A DNA stretch of 64,000 nucleotides, taken from assembly GCA_028455995.1 (NCBI GenBank), contig JABELC010000010.1, positions 806,001 through 870,000 on the forward strand. Reading direction: 5' to 3'. Origin of the DNA: Scleromitrula shiraiana. Taxonomy: Eukaryota > Ascomycota > Leotiomycetes > Helotiales > Sclerotiniaceae. A program made the position numbers and the translations under genes. Shown here in pieces: positions 35,988-46,494 of the stretch (position 1 is its first letter; every line of letters starts with the position of its first letter). The notes beneath the pieces are model-generated. The model was not told the DNA's origin. It searched no databases and worked only from the letters and a program-made list of their open reading frames with translations.

Positions 35988-36374
35988 ATGTGGGATGATG
36001 TGACTTGGAGATGAGAAATGCAAATTTGTAGGGCGGTTTGGTGCGACATTCTATAACTCGAGATCATAAAACTATGTTGCTTGATCACTGAATTAACATC
36101 TAGTACCTGCCAAGCTTACCCCATGTACCCACTAGGTGATGAACAATAGCCACTTGCTATCAATAAACCTTACAATACCCTCTTGACTTTATCTTGACCA
36201 AATAAACATAGAATAGAATTGTAGATTCGTGGTTTTCTTTGATATAGCATTAGTAACTCGAGCAATCATCAATCAAGTAATTGAGGTAAGAACAGCAGAT
36301 AAATTTCGTTTACTCAATAAACTACTTTGACGTTACATCTTCACACATATAGTTTCCAATCTTTGCAAGATATC
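35988..36374. other. Intergenic region
   Basis: About 390 nt of A/T-rich sequence between the lyase relic and the SDR stop. Nothing recognisable. Confidence 0.5.
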
Positions 36375-37139
36375 CTAAGTGAAAGTAGCACCAGAATCAG
36401 TACGAGCCAGGGTTCCAGTCGCATTGCTATCCTTCATCAACCACAAATACGCCTCAGCGACCTCCTCAGGCAACGCCACATGCTTCGTTGGCAACTTCTC
36501 GCGCACGTCTGAAAAGATCTTAGCTTTCATCCCCTCAGGAAGATGATTCCACAATTGCGTATCGACCACACCCAGTGCCACCAAATTGACCCTAATAGGA
36601 GACAGTTCCGCCGCAAGCGCCTTAACCATTCCTTGAGCACCGGACGCAAAACCCGCTACCACAGCCGAGCCCGGAGTTGGACGCTCGCCGAGAATTCCCG
36701 TGGTGAAAGTAATCGAAGATTGTGGTCCCGGATTCAAATACTTGGTCGCCACTTTGGCAAGCAATAATGCTGCGAAGAATCTCACATGTCCTGTCTTGTG
36801 TATCGACTCGAGAGTAGCCATACTCAATGGCATTAATAACAATGGATCACCTGCGGTATAGACGATATGATCGACCTTGCCGGTTTGCTCGAACAGCTTT
36901 TCAATGTCGGCTTCAACGGTGGGTTTGGATAGGTCACATGGGTAACCCGCAATTTTGGATTCGGGATAGGTGGATTTAAGTCGCTCAATGGTGGATGCGA
37001 CGCGGTCAGGAGACGAAGAAGAAATGCTGACAGAGGCACCGGCCTCAAGAGAGGCTTCGGCAACGCAGAATCCTGTACCTGCTGTGCCGCCAATGACAAG
37101 AACATGCTTGCCAGAGAGCTTTTGGTATTTTGCAGACAT
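36375..37139 (-). CDS. Short-chain dehydrogenase/reductase lacking the YxxxK motif
   Basis: Single-exon 254-residue protein with a Rossmann fold. The cofactor loop GGTAGTG is at 17-23, preceded by KHVLVIG, and an acidic/polar strand-2 end (SSSSPDRV) suggests NADP. The conserved PIRVNLVALGVVDT segment marks the SDR core. At the catalytic position, however, the protein reads GFASGAQGM, so Tyr is Phe164 and Lys is Ala168. Fungal SDRs of this type are known, and several occur near secondary-metabolite genes; none is visible here. It may bind NAD(P) without classical SDR chemistry. The single-exon frame is intact and ends in a normal C-terminus, so it is not an obvious pseudogene. Confidence 0.83.
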   Translation of the reverse strand: MSAKYQKLSGKHVLVIGGTAGTGFCVAEASLEAGASVSISSSSPDRVASTIERLKSTYPESKIAGYPCDLSKPTVEADIEKLFEQTGKVDHIVYTAGDPLLLMPLSMATLESIHKTGHVRFFAALLLAKVATKYLNPGPQSSITFTTGILGERPTPGSAVVAGFASGAQGMVKALAAELSPIRVNLVALGVVDTQLWNHLPEGMKAKIFSDVREKLPTKHVALPEEVAEAYLWLMKDSNATGTLARTDSGATFT

Positions 37140-37644
37140 TTTTGTTGGTAATAGATTGTGTGATTGTAGTAAACTGTGTTGTTTTCGATACTGAGTGATT
37201 CTGGTGGTTGTGATTTTGAACGTGAAGCAATGTCCTATGGCTTCCTTTTATAGCACAGCAGAACTGGATGATTGTCGAAGTATTCGAATGTATTCATATC
37301 ACGAATACCACTTACAACCGATAATTCCGGTATACACTTGTGGGTACACTTGCGGAGAAGGGGTCGTATAGAGAGCCAATTTCTTTGCCTACTTTCGGGC
37401 CCGGTGTAACGAAAAATCCGCCGAGCACAAAAATTCCCATATCCCTGATGATACGGCATTAGTTCAGTCAATCGTATCTAGTTTTCGAATATATGCCCTG
37501 TTGTATACGCCCCTGAAGACACAGCTGATTCAAAATTAGTATAATTTGTTTGTCACATCTCTTAGCCTTTTGGGGTATATTTCAGTAGGGAAAAATCATG
37601 TTTCTACCCATATATTATCATAACTACAATATTCTATAAACACT
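37140..37644. other. Intergenic region
   Basis: About 500 nt between two minus-strand genes: the SDR promoter and the EMC1 3' UTR. No gene is seen. Confidence 0.6.
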
Positions 37645-40600
37645 TCATGAAGTCATCCATCGCCCATTAATTTGCTTCTTCCTCACCTATTGTGGTTGTT
37701 AGCATTTATCCGAATAGGATTAGACGTGATTACTTACCATTGGTGCCAATATAGCCACACCGGCTCCCAAAGCCAGGACTGTTGCCACCAAACTCAATTT
37801 GTTGAATGCTTTGCCCAAAATATCAAAGGCCGCACTAGGCGTAACTCTCGTTCCAAAAACATCAATTCCATAGGCGAATACCAAGCTAGTACTTTCCAAA
37901 AGTGCAGGACTGGTAATGACATTTTTTATGTCAAGAACTTCACGTTTGTGAGTAATTATTAGTTTAGGATCAAATTCAATAACAGGCTGGTAGCGAAGAA
38001 GTCCTTCTTCTTGTTCAGCGGTGGTAGGATCGCGGCCAACCGGTCGGCGAGAATCAAGAATATATCGGGGAAGTCCCACAATAGAGTTAGAAGACAAGGT
38101 GCAGAGAAGCTGGCGCGTCGCAATACCTTGACGAGTTTGGGTGACAGACATGTGATTTATTTGTTCCGGAATTATGTAAGATTGACTGATTACATACGGG
38201 AGAACAGGGCCAGCATTAGGAATCCCAGGTGGTTCCAAGCTGGAGAAATTTGAGTTTGATCCAAGGGTACCACGGTCGTTAGGAATTGGAGACTCGTAAA
38301 GATCTGAAACGATGAGTTGATATCCTTTGGATCCTGGAAGAGAAGTGGGGGTAGAAAGATCGTCACTCCATAAAGAATAAGCAAACCAATTCTCGGTGAA
38401 AACTGACGCTATGGGTTTCTTCGTGTCAACACCTTCATGGCTTGCTGAATAAAGAACATCTCCCGATACAGTATCAAGAAGGTAGAAGGATGCGGTTGAT
38501 GATTCATCAGAAACCGCGGTGACCAAAACAACATTGGGATTCAAGTACTTGTAAAGGACTGTACGGTCACCAAGAACTCGACCTATGGAAGCCACGGGAT
38601 CATGTACTGGTTTTGATAATACTTTCACAATACTTTGGCCAGCTGCTGGCTGGAATGACCATGTAAAGACAGGCTTGGCATTGAATCCATCAACTTCAAA
38701 TTTCAAACCCTTGATTTCGCCATTCTTGCCTTGAACAACAAGATAATCCTTAGGTGCCCAGTCCTTCGGCACATCGCCTGGGTTACCATCGATGCCGATT
38801 GGTAACATCCATCTACCAGAATCGCTGTCAACAATAGCAACACTTTGAGTGAGTGGCCAGGTTCCAGGATTCATAACCTCGAGCTTCTTGCCGGTCGCCG
38901 TTTCAATGACTACATATTCGCCTTCACTGCCTCGAATCGTCGTCATGCTCTTGGAACCGTCAACGTAAATAGCCTTTGGATCCCATTTCTTGCCGACCGG
39001 AATATCAAATGCTTTCAAGGACCATACAACATTCCCTTGAAATCCAGCATCTAATCCATATACGCGACCTCTTTGAGTTGCAACAATAACTAGCTTATTG
39101 AAACCAAAATTATCTCGCGCCAATACGCCAGGTTTTGGCCCAGCTAAGTCGCCAGGTAAGATGGCGCTCAAGAGCCGTGTCGGCAAATCATTTAGGTATG
39201 CAGGAAGGTATTGTAAGTCGTTGACGTGACGCTTGACTCTATGAATATATGCTGCTAGAGGATTGCTATGAGCCTCTGCCTCAAGGGTCTTTGCCAGAGA
39301 TTCCGATACCGGAATCTCGGCCCAATCAGCGGCGACAACGCCGGAAAGGCCTTCGATACGAGTCCATGATTCAACTCCATTACGAATAAGAACCCAGTCC
39401 TGTTCACTGCTCACGACGGCTGATCGAACAGCATAGGTATCAGAAGTTCGCTGAACAACTTCCGATGCTCCATAAAGAATATGGCCATGTTTTTTCTCAG
39501 TCTTGATTGCCCATCTTCCAAGAACTCCATGTGATACCGATGAGAATGTGATAGTCTCGTCCTCAGTAAAACGAGTGAAATAGACATTGGCGTCTTGGGA
39601 GTTGATCGAAATAGAGCCTTTGCCCGCAAGTTTAGGCAGCTCATATGCTTTACTGATGCTGCCACTTGCAATATCTATGTGATAGACATCCGCTCGATTC
39701 GATGTTGCAGAATGACTGTGAACTAGGAAATGCGGTAACGACTGGATTAAATGAGGAGCGTGAAGTGTTACCTTCGTAAGCTCTCCATCCGATTCCTTCA
39801 AAGATAATGTTTGTAGATCATTCGGCTTGCCCAAAATGTTGACCTTCAGGTTCGTCAACGATCTATCAGTCCAGGCTACAATTGGCGCCGCAGAGTTGGC
39901 TCCGACCAGCAGAACATCTTCCGGGGTATGAACATCGCCTTTGGTTGAAAGAGTATACTCGGTAACTTTTTGGCCTGTAAGTGGATCTAGAGTAGTAACT
40001 CTTACACCATAATCTCCTCTTGAACCATGAAGAGTAATGACAAAAATACTTCTAACGTTTGTGCTGACTTGTAGAGGTAAATCTCCGTTTCTTTCAATAT
40101 ATTCCCAAACCACATCGCCGTTGTCACCGTTCAATCTTCGTACAATCGCGTTTCCACCGTCTTCAGATAACGTCAATATATCCTTTATGGTATCTCCTCC
40201 TTCGACAACTTCAAGATCCTTAATTTGTCCTCCAAAATTATTTCCCCACCTTGATCTGCCACTTATTCCGTCCCAAGCATCAACTCTACTGCCCAAAGCA
40301 CTAATTACTGCACCGTCTCCCTCAACCGGCCGCAAAAACCCATCGACATCGACACTCCCATTTGTAAGCAATTGTCGCCAAACGATCTTTCCGGTGCCCG
40401 GATTTACAGCTCCAACAACCCCCAGGTCAGTCAGCGTGTACAATAATGTAGCCTTATCGTCCTTCCGCGGCCGATGGAAGAAAGTGGTATCTGGCTGTGG
40501 AAGGCCAAGAAGTTCGTGGTGGTAGTCAACATTGTAAGCTTCATCTGCGAATACTGCAGATACCCGTGGCAGTATTGACAAAGTCAGGCAGAGGAGATTT

Positions 40601-40659
40601 AGTGGAAGCCGCATAATCGCAAATGTTGAAAGTGGTGTGAACCGCGATATGGCATTCAA
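37645..40659 (-). CDS. EMC1: ER membrane protein complex subunit 1
   Basis: Largest subunit of the EMC insertase, with a lumenal beta-propeller and a C-terminal membrane anchor. Exon 1 is 40659-37738 and exon 2 is 37686-37645, 987 residues from the first ATG. An in-frame ATG at 40614 (MRLPLNLLCL) begins a clean signal peptide and is the likelier start, giving 972 residues. Family landmarks are VFADEAYNVDYHHELLG, the PQQ-like repeats (LGVVGAVNPGTGKIVWRQLL), FAYSLWSD, then ATRQLLC and VGLPRYILDSRRP in the DUF1620 part. The last junction (donor GTAAGT at 37737) gives LAPMVRKKQINGRWMTS, placing the transmembrane helix near the end with a short basic tail. Without it the protein would stop four residues after the helix. 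Confidence 0.92.
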
Positions 40660-41057
40660 TTCATTTCAATGTGCACTGTGGTGCTTAGCTGGAGCTTAGT
40701 GTGGCTGGTACCAATGTTATGCTGTGAGGTGTGGCTATGTAGTAGTTCTTGCTAGTCTGTTTTTGGATTACCTCGATTTTCTGGATCGCCAGTCTACCAG
40801 GTTGATGACCAGAAATAAATTTATAGAAATACCTATGCAGGGATGAATCCAAATATACGATAGTTCACAGGCTTGTCTCGAAGCTCTAGTTCGCGCTCTA
40901 GTGATTGGCTGTGCTTTAATAGAATCTGGCCGTTCTGCACTCTCTACAAGGTAGAGTGGTGGGTAGAATATGCATGGCCATAGGCAGGCAAGCCGTACAC
41001 ATCTACATCAATAGCAAAGTATGATGCTTTGTGCAAAGTCTTCATAGTTCCTGCATC
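40660..41057. other. Divergent promoter EMC1 / F-box-like gene
   Basis: About 400 nt between divergent starts. No repeat or RNA is seen; presumed bidirectional promoter. Confidence 0.6.
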
Positions 41058-42001
41058 ATGGTTCATCATAGATACAATTACTATTGTCCAATATGTGGGG
41101 TTCTGGTTAAGAAAATCTTAGATTCGATTGGAATACCTTCAAACCTCCAATGGCTTGGAGAGGTTAGAGCTCGTAAGCCCCTTCATTCTAGATTGCAAAA
41201 CATTTGCTTATGTTTGGAAATTAAGTGTGTTGCGAGGATCTATCATTCCCACGCTTGTCAGGTGTAGGTTACCTATCTTCCACCAGCGAAGTCGTAACTC
41301 CCACAGATGTTACTCAGCATGATTCGGATCAAAATACTGCCCTTAACATAGGTTCACTCTTCAACAAAGATCTCGCCGGATCTTGGACATTTGTTGTTCA
41401 CAATGCCTGTTGGGAACTTCTATTGTTCCAGTCTGGGGGCGAAAAGTATCAGACCCAAGTTGCAGAAGCCCTATTTTATTTATTGTTTACAACACCTGTA
41501 ACGGCAGAATTTATCTTCTCACCTGGCCATGATTTCGAAGGAGCGAAGGGATTCCAGTGCGGTGATTCTATTCGAGTTGCAAACGAATCTTCAATGGCAT
41601 TCATAAACTGGAATCCGACATCAATAAAATCTCTCGACGTGTTGATCAGATCATACAGACATTCACCAATCTATGAGAAGTTCGCGTGCCCGAACATCAT
41701 ATCTATTTCGAAAACTACTCCTGATCCATTTCTAAAGTTTCCAGTGGGAGTGATCAACCCAGTTTTTGAACTTCTACCCACTCACACGTTGCTAAATTTT
41801 GCCCTGGCATCCAAGCAGACTGCTGTACACTCAAGACTTGATACACTTCCACAATCATTCTGGCACAGTCGCTTCTTGGGAGATTTTGAACTGGCTTTCG
41901 TTGCCCCACTTCAACCCATGCAAAGTGACTGGAAGACTTTGTATCTGGCAGTTCGACATGGTCTCAAAGACCCCTTACAGAGTCTATGGTTGAAAAATTG
42001 A
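41058..42001 (+). CDS. Short F-box-like fungal protein
   Basis: Two exons, 41058-41172 and 41226-42001, 296 residues. The 53-nt intron has donor GTAAGC and acceptor TTAAG, and phases agree. The start MVHHRYNYYCPICGV, with a CPIC pair, is typical of a large family of fungal F-box proteins. Residues of the middle part (WTFVVHNACWELLLF, FEGAKGFQCGD) also fit. The F-box-like segment is at about 215-255 (VFELLPTHTLLNFALASK, then PQSFWHSRF). As I recall the family, members continue well past this point, so this copy may be C-terminally shortened; the TGA at 41999-42001 is the first stop in frame. The C-terminal F-box usually recruits SCF ubiquitin ligase, which is only inference here. Confidence 0.65.
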
Positions 42002-42599
42002 AATTGAAAAACCGAAAGAGGATTCATGCACTTGTTCGACCAATATCTAACTCCCCCCTCCCTCCCCATTCGCCAAAGAAACACAACAAATAAAGAGATA
42101 GAAAAACGTAATTGATAGACCAACAGTGATGCATACCTAATTGACTGCCTACATACCTATTATTCAGTGTATGAATCTACTTCCTCACATCCTTCCATGC
42201 CAAGTAAATAATGTTTTCTCTTAATGAAATCTACTGGGAGTATATAGACAGAAAAAAAACTTCAAAATAATGTGTATTACACCAGCTTCTTGTTATGATT
42301 AAGCATTCAATTATTGTACTACTACTAAGGGGTATATATATATTCTACTAATCGTTACAGCATGAAGAAATAAGAGGCAAAACAAAAAAACTCCAGTGAT
42401 AAACTGTTGATAACCAATCATAACCCCTTTCCCCCCATTTCTCCCAGCCCGTCGATATTTCTTCTCCTCACCAAATAAGTAAACCTTACTCCGTTCCCCC
42501 ACCAAATATATACATACCCACTAACCTAAACCCAGAACCCCATCTAACAATGATAGACTCCCATACCCACTGCACAAAACGTCATTCCTTCGCCCTCAC
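42002..42599. other. Convergent 3' intergenic region
   Basis: About 600 nt between convergent stops. A/T-rich with runs of C on the plus strand; no gene is seen. Confidence 0.6.
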
Positions 42600-45500
42600 C
42601 TACAAAAACATCGCACCATCAGCATCCCTACCATTCCCATTTCCCCCACCGAACCCCATCCCATTCACCCCTGTACTCCCACTCCCCTCACTCCCATTAA
42701 TCTTCCTCCTCCTACTGCTCAAAAACAAATCCACCATCTGTTTACTACCCATCTGTTGCGCATCCAAGCGAACAGGACCCAAGATGCCCGAGCCCTCCAC
42801 CCCATAGATATCCTCCGGATTCTTAACCACCAAATTCTCTTGACCTGTATACCCACGAGAACGATCTCTACCTCCAAATTGTTTCTCAACTGCCGCACTG
42901 ATACCACCTGGGCTGAATTGAGAACTCGGGGTATATTGAATGGGTTTTCCAGTACGCTTGACAAGTTTTGCGGGACTGAGAGTGATGGTATCGAAACTCT
43001 TTGAACTCCTCACGCTTTTACAACTTCGAAGTGTAGTGTCTGAGACGTTGCGTTTATGTAGAACATTTCGACTGCTTGCGCTGTGATTTTGGGAGTTTGA
43101 ACTGGGAGTTGCAGGTACAATGGTTGAGATGCTCTTCAAGCTTGCTTTGCTCTGTAATTGCCTAAGTGGTGACCTGGGAGGTGGCATTGGTGGCGGTGGA
43201 GGAATAAAGTTAACTGCATCGACATTCCCAACCAGTGAAGTTGTTGAGTGGTTTTTGAGAATTGGTTTAAGAGGTAGCCCACCAGAAGGCAGATTTTGTT
43301 GAATAAGCCCGAGTGGCTGCTTAGCAACAGGTACCCTTTTCTGAACAATATCCGTATCATCATCAGTCATTTGAGCATGTTCCCGTCGGTGACCAATGTG
43401 GTAAGTGTATGGTATTGTAGATAAGCCGGAATGACCGTTATTATCGGGTCTCTCAAGTTTTGCAACTTCCGATGACATCCATTGCTTCCATTCGTTAGAA
43501 CCAGCAGAGTTCTCTCCTCGTTGCCTAGGGTGAGTTGGACGATAAGTCGTACTGTTGATGATAACGGCATCACCATCACTTGATCTATCAATGGGCAAGG
43601 ATGGTAATCTAACAGTTGGGGCAATAGATTCACAACTTGCAGATTGAGAATTGTAAACCCCTGTGGTTCGGGAATAGATACTTTCGCTATAGGTATCATC
43701 GTCTCTTGTTGGTACTGCCACTTGCCCTCCATTCGGTGGCAAATTTCGAATTGGTGAACCCCTTCTGACTAATGAATCGTTGCCGTTCATGGCAGAATTA
43801 TCACTTTCTGCTAACGCACGGCGATATGGACTGGTAGTTCTATCGATTCTAAAAGTTGAACCTCCAAAAAATGCAGATCTCGCTTCACGAATGACCTTGG
43901 TACTTTGTACTATGGGGTCGTCTCTTGCAGCAAGCTCCTGTTGAGTCAGACCTGAGGGCTCTTGAATGGGATTGTATGGGACATCGACATCTGCTAGACT
44001 ATACCCTTCCCCAGAACTATTCGTACGAGTTCTATGTTCAAAGGGGTTACCTTGACTTAACGATGGCTGCGAAGAAAATACGTCGTCTGGATTGCGTGGC
44101 TGAGAATCATGTGGTAAGTCCGCCAAATTGAACTGATGTCCATGAAGAGGGGCTTGTCCGAAGAGATCTGAAGCTCTGGTAGAACGAACGGAATGGATAT
44201 TGGGCGGCTGATAATTTTGATCATATATGGTATGTCCTGCTTGATGAACTTGAGGCTCTGGAGGTACTTGGCGAATCCATGGCTTTGGCTGCGAGTGGAT
44301 ACTTTTTATTGAGCCGCTACCACAAGGTAAGGATTGCTCAGCTCGAAGGGTATCGGTGCTGGCTTTACGAGAAGCCGCTAATAGTGCTTGCGGGCTGTTT
44401 TCATCTAGACGTTTCATTAAAGCAGAATACACCCTAGCACTATCTACACCTCCGGTTCTTGGTGCTTGAGCATGACCAGGTCTATGAAATGCGGGATAAG
44501 CCGAAAATTGATTTTTTGCATGTGGTCGATTGAATGATGCTTTACTAATATGTGTGCCAGTTTCATTAATGATAGAAAGTCTTTGGTCTCTCTCTTGTTG
44601 AGGTCGTAATCCCTGGCTACTGATAGTATTAACAGCTGAGCTGTTGGTCCAGCTAGTTACACGAGATTTATCGTCACTGAGGTCGCTCTGAAAGCTGCGC
44701 ACACTTCCAGCTCGCGATCTTAACTGTTGACTTGATGCTATAGCACGTAATGATGGGACGCGTGATGCTACGTGAGCGAATGCAGCATGATCAGGCCGAG
44801 GAATATCTATGAAATTATCATGGTTCGGTGTTAATTGTCCAGCATAAGCTCTAACGTGTGTTTCGGTGGCCTCAACCTGCTGATTCGGAATGACCACTGG
44901 TTCTTCCTTGGAGCGTCCAAAAACTTTTCGTAGCTTGTTTTTTAGACTCTGAGAGACTTTACGAGCCTTGTCTTTAAGCCCAGGTTCTTTCGTAGACTCA
45001 GCAGAATCAGTAGTGCCGGATTTCCCACTGCTGCTCCGAACCGATTTTCGAAATGACTTGTCTCGTTGTGATCTAGATCTGAAAAGAAAAGATGGCTGTT
45101 CTCGAAGCCGTTGCTGTGTGGCTTGAGCAAAGAATCTATCTCTAGCCATTTGTACAGCAGTGTCATTTCTTTCACGACCGGTAGCTGACCTAACATAATC
45201 CTGTCCACCCCGGAGAAAGCTCATTGATCTTGCAGCTCTTAATGGAATTTCGTTCTCCTGGGTTCGTGGAGTGCTCGAATAATTGGTGCGTTGCTCCGGA
45301 CTGCCATTGCTATAAAACACATTGGGTGCCTGGAGAGGATTAAACATGGACTTTGATTTCCTGACACGCTGGTAAGATGATGGTGTCGAGGCAAAGCCAT
45401 CTTCGTGAGTATAACATTCGTCGAAAGATAGAGTAGAAACATAATTCTGCGCAGCTGCTTTTCCAATGGACGAGGAACGACTAGGTGGACGATAAGCTGC

Positions 45501-45905
45501 AGGCACGGGGGTATTTGTAGTCATTACAACAGGCCCCAAGGTTGCAGTACTCGGTCTATGCGTGAGCACGGGTTCAGTCCTTCTCCCTGTTGATTGACGC
45601 CTGTTGATTGCATTGGGCCCAGCAAACCTGACACTTTGCCGACGTCTCAGACCCGAGTTACATTGCTCCGCGCTGGTCTCTTGTTGCCTCATCTTTGGCC
45701 GATGTTCATAATTCGTAGTACTGTTACTTCTTAAAAGTTTGCCTTGGTTGGTGCCGTTCCGTTCTTGAGCTTGAGTAAATGCGTACGTCGCTGCAGCGTG
45801 TGCATGTAAACGGGCGACTGCGGGGTCAAAAGGCTCCTGTTTGCTGTGGAATGATGATGTTGATTTGCTTCGAGTAGGTCGATGGGAGCTGTTTCGTCGA
45901 AGCAT
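42600..45905 (-). CDS. Large Ser/Arg-rich conserved fungal protein, function unknown
   Basis: Single uninterrupted frame of 1101 residues, a length that cannot be chance. It starts MLRRNSSHRPTRSKSTSSF. Composition is Ser, Arg, Gln and Pro rich with short basic clusters throughout (for example KARKVSQSLKNKLRKVFGRS at about 310-330), a pattern of disordered proteins with many phosphorylation sites. The KNKLRKVFGRSK segment may form an amphipathic helix. A Pro-rich IPPPPPMPPPRSPLRQL stretch lies at about 925-940, a likely SH3- or profilin-binding site. The C-terminal tail is Gly/Asn-rich. No catalytic domain is seen. A cortical or cytoskeletal scaffold is a guess only. The gene has no intron, unlike most neighbours. 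Confidence 0.85.
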   Translation of the reverse strand: MLRRNSSHRPTRSKSTSSFHSKQEPFDPAVARLHAHAAATYAFTQAQERNGTNQGKLLRSNSTTNYEHRPKMRQQETSAEQCNSGLRRRQSVRFAGPNAINRRQSTGRRTEPVLTHRPSTATLGPVVMTTNTPVPAAYRPPSRSSSIGKAAAQNYVSTLSFDECYTHEDGFASTPSSYQRVRKSKSMFNPLQAPNVFYSNGSPEQRTNYSSTPRTQENEIPLRAARSMSFLRGGQDYVRSATGRERNDTAVQMARDRFFAQATQQRLREQPSFLFRSRSQRDKSFRKSVRSSSGKSGTTDSAESTKEPGLKDKARKVSQSLKNKLRKVFGRSKEEPVVIPNQQVEATETHVRAYAGQLTPNHDNFIDIPRPDHAAFAHVASRVPSLRAIASSQQLRSRAGSVRSFQSDLSDDKSRVTSWTNSSAVNTISSQGLRPQQERDQRLSIINETGTHISKASFNRPHAKNQFSAYPAFHRPGHAQAPRTGGVDSARVYSALMKRLDENSPQALLAASRKASTDTLRAEQSLPCGSGSIKSIHSQPKPWIRQVPPEPQVHQAGHTIYDQNYQPPNIHSVRSTRASDLFGQAPLHGHQFNLADLPHDSQPRNPDDVFSSQPSLSQGNPFEHRTRTNSSGEGYSLADVDVPYNPIQEPSGLTQQELAARDDPIVQSTKVIREARSAFFGGSTFRIDRTTSPYRRALAESDNSAMNGNDSLVRRGSPIRNLPPNGGQVAVPTRDDDTYSESIYSRTTGVYNSQSASCESIAPTVRLPSLPIDRSSDGDAVIINSTTYRPTHPRQRGENSAGSNEWKQWMSSEVAKLERPDNNGHSGLSTIPYTYHIGHRREHAQMTDDDTDIVQKRVPVAKQPLGLIQQNLPSGGLPLKPILKNHSTTSLVGNVDAVNFIPPPPPMPPPRSPLRQLQSKASLKSISTIVPATPSSNSQNHSASSRNVLHKRNVSDTTLRSCKSVRSSKSFDTITLSPAKLVKRTGKPIQYTPSSQFSPGGISAAVEKQFGGRDRSRGYTGQENLVVKNPEDIYGVEGSGILGPVRLDAQQMGSKQMVDLFLSSRRRKINGSEGSGSTGVNGMGFGGGNGNGRDADGAMFL

Positions 45906-46494
45906 TCTGTTTATGGGATGCTTTCAGAAATGGTTTAATTGTAATGAATCAAAATTAAATGTGTGATACAGGTATTACATGCACGCATGCGTTAACCAAA
46001 AGTTGAACCAAAAATTTGTGACTGGGCCACTCAAAGAGAAGACAAGACACGATAATTGAAGAGTAGAAAGTGATTTGATTCGGACTGCGTGGTTGCAAAT
46101 AAGTTGCTACTTCTAACCTCCCCATGACAACACTGGTTGAGGAAAGAGCTTTCGGAACATTGGACTACTTACTCATTGGTCGCTGCCCAAATCGTGTAAA
46201 AGATGTTCGTCAGGAAGGTTCGATTCTCACATTATGTAGATATTTATACTATAATCATAAAAGACTGATTATGAAAAAGAATGGATTGTACAATTTAGAT
46301 AAATACTGGTCTATTTAGTCTTCCGACAACAAACCATAGGACCCGCAACGCAATGAAATACCCTATAATCAAAAAGCACACGGAGACATGCCAACCAGCT
46401 CCGATCCATAACCTTTATCACAAACTGCAAAAACAAAAAGGGCATCCTGTAAACAATCTATGCCAAAAAGAGAGGCAACGAGATGTATCTAAAT
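45906..46494. other. Intergenic region
   Basis: About 590 nt between two minus-strand genes: promoter of the Ser-rich protein and 3' UTR of the protease. A T-loop-like GGTTCGATTC at 46217-46226 is not part of a tRNA (see rejected items). Confidence 0.6.

Noticed and set aside
27523..37139. Secondary-metabolite gene cluster (P450, SDR, methyltransferase, zinc finger)
   Set aside because: No polyketide, peptide or terpene synthase is present, several members are broken, and housekeeping genes lie between them.
46190..46240. T-loop-like GGTTCGATTC suggesting a tRNA
   Set aside because: The flanking bases do not pair as a T stem, and no acceptor or anticodon stem can be built.
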